64,000 bases of DNA from Thalassia testudinum. Its lineage: Eukaryota > Streptophyta > Magnoliopsida > Alismatales > Hydrocharitaceae. Within the stretch, counting starts at the first letter, position 1. Every line of letters starts with the position of its first letter. The stretch covers positions 64,664,501 through 64,728,500 of the forward strand of contig JAZHRO010000019.1 in assembly GCA_037157565.1 (NCBI GenBank), in the 5' to 3' direction. The notes under the pieces were generated by a model. It was not told the DNA's origin, made no database searches, and saw only the letters and a list, made by a program, of their open reading frames with translations. The position numbers and the translations under genes were made by a program. Below, one piece after another: positions 48,661 through 57,392 of this stretch.

Positions 48661-48664
48661 CTAC

Positions 48665-48913
48665 TTGGCGCCAACCTAGCCTACCCACCACCTCCAAAAG
48701 ACACCTAAAAGTGGCGCCAAAACCACCCTAACTACCCCCTTGTTGGCGCCACTTTTCCCTCCAAAAATCCCCTTCATCTCCACCACACATCTCCCCTTAA
48801 ACCCATCTCCACTATCCACCTCACCTACTTTCTAGAAGCCCCATGTTGGTGCTAAATATAGGTGCCCTTTCGCCACCATAACCACCCCATGGCACCCCTT
48901 GGGTTGGCGCCAA
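48665..48913. promoter_or_regulatory. four E2F-like TTGGCGCC palindromes in LTR C
   Basis: TTGGCGCCAA at 48665-48674; TGGCGCCA at 48712-48719 (TTGGCGCC on the minus strand); TTGGCGCC at 48743-48750; TTGGCGCCAA at 48904-48913. They fit the E2F consensus TTSSCGSS and lie 100-350 bases upstream of the TATA box of this LTR. A decayed copy, TTGGTGCTAA, is at about 48846. Binding is inferred from the motif only. Confidence 0.7.
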
Positions 48914-49010
48914 TTACCCTTAGCCATAGGATCCCCAACCACCTCCATCTTCCCATCTTAGCCCTCCATTTCAAGAGTCACCTTAACCTCCCATCCTACC
49001 CTATAAAAAG

Positions 49011-49020
49011 ACAACTACCC
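49011..49020 (+). promoter_or_regulatory. TATA box of LTR C
   Basis: CTATAAAAAG, preceded by a C-rich stretch and followed by a leader with CACCACC, the usual LTR promoter layout. Confidence 0.7.
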
Positions 49021-49878
49021 ACCACCATTCAAACCATCCTTGGCTAGCAAATTCAATCTCATATTCTACCTAGAGGCCCACGCCCAAGAGAGAAGAAGAA
49101 GAAGATTAAGGGGATATTCTGTCCCCTTGGTGCCTTCCCCTCTTCCCTTCTCTCTTGTGCCCACGCCAGCCAAAGGAGAAGCCAGGCAAGGAAGATCTTT
49201 GGAGGAGATCTTGAAGGTGGTCCATGCCACCTTGGAGGAGCTTTTGAGGGTGGTGCATGCCCACCCCTTGGAGGAGAGCATTGAAGGTGGTAGCATCCAC
49301 CTTGGAGGAGCTCTCAAGGAAGGAGAAGAAGGAGGCCATCTTTTCAAGCCAAGGAGCAGCTAGGCTTGGAGCAAGAAGACTACCTTCTTCACCAAATTTT
49401 GCAGGAGGATTTGTGTTCTTTTATTGCTTTTAGAATTTTTTATTTCTAGTAGAAGCATTCCTCTACTTGTCTTGGAAAAGAACACAAATTCTAGATAATC
49501 AAATTGCCTTCTTTTTAATTTCCTATTGCAATTGTTACTATTGTTCTAGCACTTATTCTACTTCCACTCCTTAATTACTCTAGGCCTCCACTTGCCTAGA
49601 GTGAGCATAGGTAGTGGACAATTTAATCTCTTAAGTTTCAGCTTAGCATTTTAGGTGTTAGCACTTTTTCGTCACAATTTGCACTTTGCCCGTATTATTT
49701 CAAAACACAAAAATATATATATATATATATATTTAACATACCAAAAAGAAAGTTGAGATCTATTTTTAGCAAGAGAATTGAATTGCAATTTTTACCTCCT
49801 TAGACGACCCTAGATATTCCCCTATCTAGGATATAAATTTAAAAGCGTATGTGAATTTGCGTGTTACAACGACATCAA

Positions 49879-49883
49879 AAACC
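49879..49883. repeat. target-site duplication AAACC (left) of LTR L3
   Basis: Identical to 51637-51641. Confidence 0.88.
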
Positions 49884-50292
49884 TGTTGGTGCTAGAGCAC
49901 CACGATCATTTGTTTTGATGATAACAAAACACGTGTTATTTAACATTTGCAATTTGAGTCCTAGATCTCAGGTCAATTGCAAATGTGGACGTGTTTAGAC
50001 GGAGTTCAAGCTCGCATCCAGGACGGATTGGAGGAGCTTGACGGAAAACAGAGGAGGTTCGCGTGGAGCGACAGATTGAAGATAGAAGACAAGAAGAATA
50101 GGATAGATTCTTTTTAACCATTTCATGTACTTTTATCTTTATTTTTCTTGCTCTTTATTTTCCTTAGAAATTATGTTAAAGAGCCTCAAAGAACCCTAAC
50201 AGTAGTCCTAGGAACACCGGCACAACCCTAGGATACTTAGGTTTTCTGTAGAATAGTTAGAAAACCAATATAGGGTTCAAACAGAATTTACA

Positions 50293-50830
50293 GACGTCTA
50301 ATTCCCAAATCAGACGTCTGATAAAGCATTTTAAGACGTCTGACTGTTGTTTCAGACGTCTGATAACTGTTAGGCTGGACATAGTTAGTTCTGTCTGATG
50401 AAATCAGACGTCCAGACCTTAGACCAGACGTCTTAGAAGACGTCTGATGAATTTGCCAGACGTCCAATTAGTGGACCGTTGGCTGGCTTCGCAAACAGTC
50501 AAGAATATGACCGTTAGAGCCTTATCAGACGTCCATAGGACTTTACAGACGTCTGATAAATGACCATTTTTCCTTGGCTGACCCAAAATCTCTTCTCAGA
50601 GATTTTCTAGCCGTTGCAACGTTTGGAAATCAATTCCCACAGTAAAAGTAGGTTTCCAGACGTCCATACTTAGTTCCAGACGTCCTGTATGTCGTCTGAT
50701 GGACTTACACAAAAACCCTGTTTAGATCTGATCCAAGTCAGGGAGAGACCCGCCCAAAATCAGACGTCTGACCGTTTAATCAGACGTCTTAAAGTGAACT
50801 TCCAGACGTCTGATGCTAGAATTAGACGTC
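50293..50830. repeat. GACGTC ladder of LTR L3
   Basis: Perfect GACGTC starts at 50293, 50313, 50335, 50355; 50407, 50427, 50439, 50459; 50528, 50548; 50659, 50679; 50763, 50783, 50805, 50825, plus GTCGTC at 50691. Intervals within groups: 20, 22, 20; 20, 12, 20; 20; 20, 12; 20, 22, 20. All lie upstream of the TATA box at 50944. Confidence 0.95.
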
Positions 50831-50943
50831 TGATAAGCCTGTCAGAACAATGATTGTTCCTGATTTCGGGCTGATTCACTTGGGCTTTGTACCCAACGGC
50901 TATGGAAGCCTTTCCAAGCCTTCCAAAGACTTCCTAAGGCCTC

Positions 50944-50951
50944 TATAAATA
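50944..50951 (+). promoter_or_regulatory. TATA box of LTR L3
   Basis: TATAAATA inside CCTCTATAAATAGAGG, which is itself an inverted repeat. Equivalent boxes are at 46971 (L1) and in the complement near 45443 (L2). Confidence 0.75.
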
Positions 50952-51636
50952 GAGGGGAGCCTTTGACACAAAATACACAAGAAGAAAAACACAAGAAACA
51001 CACCTAGAGAGACATATACACACTAAGACACACACCTTGCAATACACTTTCAAACCTTTTGTGTCCAAAGAAAAGACTCTCTTGCTCTCCAAGCTCAAGC
51101 TCCATTTTCTTGAGAGCATTCAACCGTTGCGCACCCGCTCTCCCAGCGTTGTTAACGAGAGCGACGTAGCGCCATCGCGTGGCACACGCACCGCGTCATC
51201 GTCGACGCACTCCTTGCAAAGGGGAGTTTCCTATTTCCTATAGAAGCTAGGTTTAATTTTGTTGGCTCTATAGGCCTGTTGTTTTATTTTATCTTTGTAT
51301 TTTGGTTGGGTATTCGCTTTGCGAATTCCCGTCTCCTTCGTGGGACAAAATCCTTCTCGTGGAGAGAAGGGGTTGAGGAACGCTACCCTCGTACTTGTAG
51401 CGTGGTTGTACTGAGGTTGAATCACCCTCGTTTTAAAGTGATTCGTTTAGTGGATTTTGATCAACTTGGTTGATCGGAAAATCCTAACTCGAGAGGGTTA
51501 GGTGGTGGTTTTCACCCGGTTTGGGTTTCCACCTAAAAATACCTGTGTACATTTTGTGATTGATTTTTGTGAGATTGCTTTATATTTTATTTCCGCATAT
51601 TATTACGTCACCCCTCCTAGTAGGGAAGAAATTTCA

Positions 51637-51641
51637 AAACC
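51637..51641. repeat. target-site duplication AAACC (right) of LTR L3
   Basis: Perfect copy of 49879-49883. Confidence 0.88.
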
Positions 51642-51673
51642 CGCCTTTACAAATCACGCGACTTTTTGCATCA

Positions 51674-51678
51674 GTCAT
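51674..51678. repeat. target-site duplication GTCAT (right) of LTR C
   Basis: Perfect copy of 47685-47689, found beyond the L3 insert. Confidence 0.88.
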
Positions 51679-52701
51679 CGTCGGAGCACCACCGCCGCCC
51701 CCGACTTCTCCAACCTCAACTGCAATTCTCTAGCATCACCGCAAATCCATCTTCAAGTGCTGCGGACGACTCCCAGGTGCTCTTCCAGGACCACAATTGG
51801 ACACCGCAGCCACGCCTTCGCCTCCAATTCGAAGACCTCGTTGACTGCTACTTTGGTGCGAAGAAGATGTGGGAAAATAGTCTCACGTCGTAGAAGACAG
51901 GCGCCCTGACAACAAATAAAGGTGTTTTGTGACTCTACCTATTTGCCTTTGAACACTGGGGTTAGGTCCCTACCCCACGCCGCACCTCACACCTCGTCCA
52001 CGCCCTTGCTCGTGCACACACCACGTAGGTCTGGGTGTGGATCCATTCACCCACTTGTCGGGTCTGGTCTGATTCTGAGCCTGGGTCTGAGAGAGAAGAT
52101 TTGAGAGAAAGGGGTGAGGGTTTTGCTCTTGTGCCCTTAACGTGGGGAAGACGCGTATGTTTAAAAGGGTCGTTATAGCTTGCGCTTGCAACGTCGATTT
52201 TAAATGAAGAAACGGGCGTGAGTTCGAGTGTCGATCTCAGGGAGGCGTGAAAATCAAATTTTTCTTGTTACTTAATGTCACGAAAATGACGGGTTTTTTC
52301 TTGCGAGAAGACGTGGGTGAAAAGCGAATGAGAGAGAGAGAATATGGTTAGAATCTTTCATTCACAACATGCAACTTAAACATAAAAGAGGGCAAGGAAC
52401 TAGATAGGAAATAACTTCATTTGACATGCAACTTTGGTTTTACATTTACAACACTAGGTAAATGCTTAAACACAAGTAAAGTAATGCTTAAGATAAAGAG
52501 GGAAAGAGAGAGAGAAGACGGCGAGGCGGCCATGGCGGTGGAGAGGGGCTCCGTCGACGGCTTGTCGGCTTCGGTGATTACAAAGAGAGCTAATGGTGGC
52601 TAGGAGTGGGGTAGAGCACTTGCAAGTGAATTCAATGCCATTCCATGAGTGGTTGGATGGAGTTTATATAGGTAAAATGGTTTTCTAATTTAAGTATGGG
52701 T

Positions 52702-52728
52702 TTTAGCGACGTCCAGGACGTCGCTAAA
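52702..52728. repeat. perfect 13-bp inverted repeat with two GACGTC cores
   Basis: TTTAGCGACGTCC (52702-52714), one A, GGACGTCGCTAAA (52716-52728). It lies 32 bases upstream, in LTR D's sense, of the TATA-like TATATAAA. The two GACGTC cores start 9 bp apart. Confidence 0.92.
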
Positions 52729-53121
52729 CCTATACCAAATCCGTCGGTGTAGCTCCCTTTGCCCACCGGTCATCAGTGCGCTCTGTACTTCCTCTGTGCA
52801 ATCCACGCGCGCGCATTGTGAGCAGTTCGATCAAAGATTGGACGGCTGAGATCTTGTGAAGGGTGAGCTCGCGGATTGCTGCTGAGGCGCGCGCTTCTAC
52901 CCCGTCATTGCACGCGTGAGCGTCTGCGCGCATTCGTTGCGCCGCGCGGTTCGATCTTTGCCGTTCACTGCTGATTGGGCAGCTCAATTTTCCTGCAGCA
53001 CGCATTCGCCTTCCATCTGGTGCGCAGCGTGGTTCGATCCCCCGTCGGATGCATGGGTGGAGAGCGGTCGACCACTGTGCTGTCGCAGTGGTTTGTCGCG
53101 GAGAGGGTGGGTGTGCGGGTG

Positions 53122-53159
53122 GCTCTCAGCCGTTCTATCGAAGATTGACGGCTGAGAGC
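53122..53159. repeat. 12-bp stem-loop in LTR D
   Basis: GCTCTCAGCCGT (53122-53133), a 14-base loop, ACGGCTGAGAGC (53148-53159). A related single arm (GATTGGACGGCTGAGA) is at about 52837-52853. Confidence 0.85.
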
Positions 53160-53543
53160 TATCCTTTGGGTGAAGGCAAAAACGGGCGGTGGTGTGGGTG
53201 CGACGAGCGGGTGCCACGTGGCGTGCTGTAGGCAGTGTATCATCATATCAACGGTTAAAACTTCTTGGGCCCATTGCAGGAGCTCCGGATGTCGGATTTG
53301 GCCGATTTCGAGTTCGTTGGACTCCGTTTGTCGCTCTGAATCCATCCGTGTGGTCCGATTGCTCATCTGAGGCCTGTTTTGACATGTTCTTGTACACATG
53401 GTCGTTAATAATGCATTATAAGCAATCTTGATGTGCAATGCATGCGATGCTCCTATTCCTATTTATGATGTATGCATTGTGCATTTTACCTTTAAGACCA
53501 TCCCCTTTTGGAAGAGTTAGCATTGTACAATGCAGTGTTATCA

Positions 53544-53580
53544 TAGCCCCATGCTTACACCTTGCTAGTCCCTAGCAAGG
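53544..53580 (-). promoter_or_regulatory. polypurine tract and adjoining hairpin of element D
   Basis: The complement of 53544-53557 reads TAAGCATGGGGCTA directly before the LTR start TGATAAC, the place of the plus-strand primer. Just inside is CCTTGCTAG-TCC-CTAGCAAGG (53560-53580), a 9-bp hairpin. Element E has the same hairpin core (57374-57392) at its own polypurine tract. Confidence 0.7.
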
Positions 53581-54918
53581 TTTATTCTAGCCATTATTTT
53601 CGATCAGAATTTAGGAAGTAATTACTTGGACACTTCGTCACTTGTCAATAGGAGGAAATATACTAAGATCCTAATATACAAAGACTAAGCAGCACCCAGG
53701 TGTTTGCCAAAATATGAATCGTCTGAATCCTTGCTTTAATGCATGTATGTATATATATATATGTGCTTATTTTTAGATTTTTGGAGTTAAAAGTGTGTTG
53801 GTAACTTTTTACGGCTACCCAACCCACCAAAAACTCGGAGAAAACTCTAAGTGCTAAGCATCTTGGTGTGAGGATCGTGATAGAGTCACTCAACGGTAAT
53901 TTAGACAGACTTTGAGTTTCTATGCCCCTAGTTGATCGGAAGAGGAAGTGTTTTGCCTGAAGGTGTATTTGTTCGATCGGTAGCTTTCTCCCTACGTTTG
54001 TTTTACTTGAGGTCAACACAAGGATTTTTTTCTAGTGTATATCTCCCTGGCTTTCCCTACTTCCCCGCTTCTTCCTTAAGTGTTTTGGTTCTTTTTTTTG
54101 TACATTTACTTAGCTGGGCTCTGGACAACCGACCAATGGGTTGTTACCCACGATCACTTGCCAGCCATACTCGTGCGGTGAAGTGTGGTTTATTTTGTTC
54201 TCTTTTTCTTCTTTTTCTTCTTTTTTGGGTAGGTGGCTTCCCTGATCTCAAATTTACCTAGAGGCAATAAAGAGGAGGTGGTCCCGTGGTTAGGCTCTGG
54301 ACAACCTGCCAATAGCTTGTTACCCACTACAATTTGCCAGCCATACCACTCTAGAAAGTTCATTAGCTACCCAATCTCTATCAGAATCTCCGAGGAGTGA
54401 GTCTGTGCAAAAATGTGTGCAAATGCTTAGACTAAAAGTCCTTCTGAGTTAGAGGGTGAGTTGATAAGTTGTATACTTGTCACCTTATTTTATTAGTGGA
54501 TTAGAGTAGATTAAGGTTGCAAGGATTTGAAGCTAAATCCATATTCGAACGGACAATAGGACTGATTAAGCCTGAAGGCCTGAAAAGTCTAAGTGTTCAA
54601 GTTCTTTTCGTTTTATTTCTCATTATTGACAAATTTTTAATGCCTAAGTTTTTCTTCCTAAATTCAATTTCTTTTTCTTTTTTCTTTTTTTAGTTTTATT
54701 TTATTCTATTCAGATCGATTAAATAAGCTCAGAATCATGCAATTTACCACCCCCCCAAGCTTAAGTTAGACAATGTCCTCATTAACAAATACATGGATGC
54801 AACAGGGGTTCGAAAAGATATTACCTGAGTGAAGTAGAATACCTGATCAGTCTGAATCTTCTGGGTTGCCTCCCAGGAAGCGCTGAGTTTAATACCTCCA
54901 GTTGGGCGGTGCTTTGTG
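53581..54918 (-). other. 3' untranslated spacer of element D
   Basis: No coding domain. Contains a 60-bp direct repeat: GGCTCTGGACAACCGACCAA (54116) and GGCTCTGGACAACCTGCCAA (54293), each followed by TTGTTACCCAC and TTGCCAGCCATAC. Near the integrase end there are a second purine tract (complement of 54745-54757) and GGTTGCCTCCCAGGAAGCGC, the latter also present in E (58891), showing D and E share this spacer. Confidence 0.65.
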
Positions 54919-55895
54919 TCATCCCTCAATGAGGGTGACAATCTCTTTTGGAGGAACCTGGGCCAGGAAGTGTTTCAATCTTTGGCCACTGACTGTGAAA
55001 GTGTGCCCAGTATTCGGATCAGCGATTTCAACTGCCCCATTGGAGTGGGGCTTGACTACCCTAAATGGTCCTGTCCACTTGGACTTGAGCTTCCCTGGAA
55101 AGAGTTTCAAACGGGCATCAAAAAACCAAACTTGCTGGTTAGGCTCAAGGGTCTTTCTATGGATGAGTCAGTCATGGACGACTTTCATTTTCTCCTTATA
55201 TAGCCGACTATTCTCAAAGGCGTCCCAACGAATTTCTTCAAGCTGAGAGAGTTGGAGTGCCCTCTGCGCACCAGCTAAGTGGGAATCCATGTTACACTGC
55301 TTGACGACCCAGTAAGCCCAGTGTTCCAACTCGACAGGAAGGTGGCAGGCTTTGCCAAAGACTAGGCGATAAGGCAACATGCCTATCGGGGTCTTGAAAG
55401 CTGTCCGATATGCCCACAAGGCATCATCTAATCGTGCAGACCAATCCTTCTTGTCAGGTCTCACAGTCTTCTGTAGAATATTCTTAATTTGCCTGTTTGA
55501 GACCTCTGTCTGTCCATTTGTTTGAGGATGATATGGGGTAGCAATGCAGTGGTTAACCCCATATTTTTTGAGCCAGGCACGGAATTTGGTGTGAATAAAA
55601 TGACTTCCACCATCACTGATCATGGCCTTTGGTATTCCAAATTGAGAAAAGATGTTCTGCTTAACAAAGTCCATGATAACCTTATGATCGCATCGGCGAG
55701 TGGCGACGGCTTCAATCCATTTAGAGACATAGTCTACCGAGACTAGGATGTACTCAAAGACGGTGGATGGTGGGAAGGGGCCCATAAAATCAATACCCCA
55801 AACGTCGAAGATCTCGACAATCAAAATGGGCTGGAGGGGCATCATGTCTCTCTAGGTCATGGTCCCCAGAGTCTGGCAGCGAGAGCATGTCTTTG
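54919..55895 (-). pseudogene. integrase of element D (Athila/Tat type)
   Basis: Starts with the end of the zinc finger (KTCSRCQ) beside the E insertion, then a stop within the linker (TAG, about 55853), then an uninterrupted core: [38 protein letters not shown], then [19 protein letters not shown] and [13 protein letters not shown], then [18 protein letters not shown]. The DD(35)E residues fall at GIDF, SDGG and NGQTE. The C-terminal FPGKLKSKWTGPF, VEIADP and VSGQRLKHFL end at 54919. Frames shift between about 55110 and 55168. Well preserved but broken. Confidence 0.9.
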
Positions 55896-55900
55896 CAAAG
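55896..55900. repeat. target-site duplication CAAAG (left) of element E
   Basis: Identical to 62789-62793. Confidence 0.92.
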
Positions 55901-57354
55901 TGACAAGTCGATTTTCCTCTTTCGATTGAGTTTCACAAATGAAATAACGCGTTGTAGTATTTAAGTGGTGGAAAAATCGACTAATCAACAATAAAAATAA
56001 CCACTCACAGAAGAGCGGGTCGTGTCCACAGGGAGGCAATTATGCAATAAACTCTCAATTATTTCGTATTCTTTCGGTCAAGTGCGAAATCCCTAGTCAA
56101 ATCCAACATAAAATGCGATGGAAAGAAGATTCACAATAACTCAAAAATGTAACGGTATATGTGTAATTTTTCCTCACTGAAATCTTCAATAAATATACGA
56201 TGATTTTATGAAATTTTCAATTGACATATACTAGAGAAAATTTGTGCATATGTTAATCTCAAAACCAATCTTGAAACAGGTGAATATCAGTAACGTGAAA
56301 TTATCAGAAAGCATGAGTGTGCATTCGAAATTTTGCCACAATAAAATAATCATAAATGAAAATTAATTTCTGGTGGCAATGGCATTACATGTAATTTCTA
56401 ATCAACTTGAAAACAGAGGATTTGTTGCCGCGGCTTGTGCGCACAGGAGGGGGAGAGACGGACGTCGAGGCTGCTGCTGAAGATCACCCCGCTCAGGCTG
56501 CACCCGATGGTGGTGACGGCACGGCTGATGGCAGCCTGTGGTGGCTGCAAGAAGGAGAAGAAGGTGGCAGGCAGTGGTTCTGCATGGCCTGGTAGGGGCG
56601 CAGGTGGGGTGAGGTGCCTGCACTGCGGTGAGGGCGGGCAAGCTAAGCCGCTGGAGGGAGCCTGCAGGGCTGCGCGGAGGTTCTGCAGTGCCTGCTAGGG
56701 CGCGCCAGGCGGTCTGCAGAGAGGAGCGCCAGGCGCTGGAGAGATGCTGGCTGAGGTGGGCGCTGGTGCGGTTTCGCCTGTGATGGAGAAGGTGCCTGCG
56801 GGGGGGGCGCTATGCGGGTGCGGCAGATGCAGGATTGGGCGCTGGCTGGAGACACGGTGGTTCACAGTGCACATGCTGGAGAAGGTGCCTACGGGGGGAC
56901 TTGGTGCACAGTGCACACGGTGGTTCACAGGGTCCGCCCTCTCCACGGTGGAGAAGGTGGAGATCCCCGCCAGAGCGAGGAAGAAGATCTCCCCCCACCT
57001 ATGCTCCTCCTCCTCTTAACTCCTCTCTTCCGCGTTACAAGGGATTTTCAAAATCCCCTTGCTATTTTTGGCCAGCGGTTGTTGAGGGTGGCCGGAGGAT
57101 GGGGAAAAACATATGCCATTGGTTGTTTGTTGGGGAAATTCATTCCCCAACTCCTTGTTCTTTCTAAATATCATTCCTGCACATAAAAACAACAAAATCA
57201 TTACATATTAAGTTATAGAATGTTATAAAATAGATGTAAACTTAAATCATGACGCATACAAATATTCTATAAGTTAATGTAGTTATTAATAAACCTAAAA
57301 GGTAAGATTAAAGTTACTTAGACATAATACTAGTCCATTAAAATGGACTCATCA
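55901..57354 (-). repeat. 3' LTR of element E, 1454 bp
   Basis: On the minus strand starts TGATGAGTCCATTTTAATGG and ends GAAAATCGACTTGTCA. Contains a GC-rich middle (about 56420-56950) that is absent from the 5' LTR. Duplicated GAGAAGGTGCCT(G/A)CGGGGG motifs at about 56786 and 56879 and repeated GTGCACAGTGCAC words mark the edge of that segment. Overlapping frames on both strands in the GC-rich part are not genes. Confidence 0.88.
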
Positions 57355-57392
57355 AATACCCCCATGCCTAAGATTTGCTAGTCCCTAGCAAA
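57355..57392 (-). promoter_or_regulatory. polypurine tract and hairpin of element E
   Basis: The complement of 57355-57366 (GCATGGGGGTATT-like) abuts the LTR start TGATGAG. The hairpin TTTGCTAG-TCC-CTAGCAAA (57374-57392) matches the hairpin of D in core sequence. Confidence 0.72.

Larger units (their letters stand above)
49884..51636 (+). mobile_element. solo LTR L3 (copia-like), 1753 bp
   Basis: Begins TGTTGGTGCTAGAGCACCACG, has TTTGTTTTGATGATAACAAAAC, and ends TAGGGAAGAAATTTCA, with perfect AAACC duplications. TATA box TATAAATA at 50944. Downstream are the family's TCCTAACTCGAGAGGGTTAG and TTTGGGTTTCCACCTAAAAA blocks (about 51480-51540). This is the best preserved L copy, and most of its ladder sites are perfect. 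No coding region. Confidence 0.93.
47690..51673 (+). mobile_element. solo LTR C (Athila/Tat-like), 2.23 kb without its insert
   Basis: Begins TGATAAACGCCAGTTTATCA (an 8-bp stem with GCCA loop) and ends TTTTTGCATCA, with perfect GTCAT duplications. L3 interrupts it at 49884-51636. It holds a 10-bp AGCT ladder, four TTGGCGCC palindromes, a TATA box and a GA-rich leader. The 93- to 107-codon frames at 49040-49363 overlap on both strands in the transcribed leader and match nothing known. Confidence 0.9.
42613..52186 (+). mobile_element. LTR B3 (Athila/Tat-like), multiply interrupted, continues beyond D
   Basis: Starts TGATGGGAACACCATCATAGG and follows B1 closely (CTCCTACATAAC block, AGAAAAATATTCC, the GGTCCCTACTGCCATTAAAAG block). 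Pieces: 42613-44172, 47612-47689 and 51679-52186, the last matching B1 near 36600-36710 (CACTTGGGGTGAGGTCCCT versus CACTGGGGTTAGGTCCCT). These sum to about 2.15 kb of an expected 2.82 kb; the rest must lie beyond element D, outside the window. Inserts: L1, C, D. The 182-codon frame at 43437-43985 is leader sequence without known domains. Confidence 0.7.
52187..53543 (-). repeat. 3' LTR of element D, 1357 bp
   Basis: On the minus strand it begins TGATAACACTGCATTGTAC and ends near ...AAAATCGACGTTGCA; the right boundary is set by the adjacent polypurine tract. It contains TATATAAA (complement of 52663-52670), a 13-bp perfect GACGTC palindrome, a 12-bp stem-loop and several GGTTCGATC-type repeats. 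Near its left end is the CTCAGGGAGGCG block shared with E and G. Frames at 52730-53438 on both strands are not genes. Confidence 0.75.

Noticed and set aside
49040..49363. Overlapping 77- to 107-codon frames on both strands
   Set aside because: They lie in the repetitive leader of LTR C downstream of its TATA box (CTTGGAGGAG repeats); no known domain.
49700..49733. AT dinucleotide run
   Set aside because: Ordinary microsatellite within LTR C; no further significance seen.
50293..50830. Regularly spaced short repeats resembling a CRISPR array
   Set aside because: The repeat is a 10-bp palindrome with 2- to 14-bp gaps inside a plant LTR; there are no 25- to 40-bp repeats with unique spacers.
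56402..57186. Several overlapping Ala/Pro/Gly-rich frames
   Set aside because: They lie in the GC-rich block of the 3' LTR of element E, on both strands and in several frames at once.
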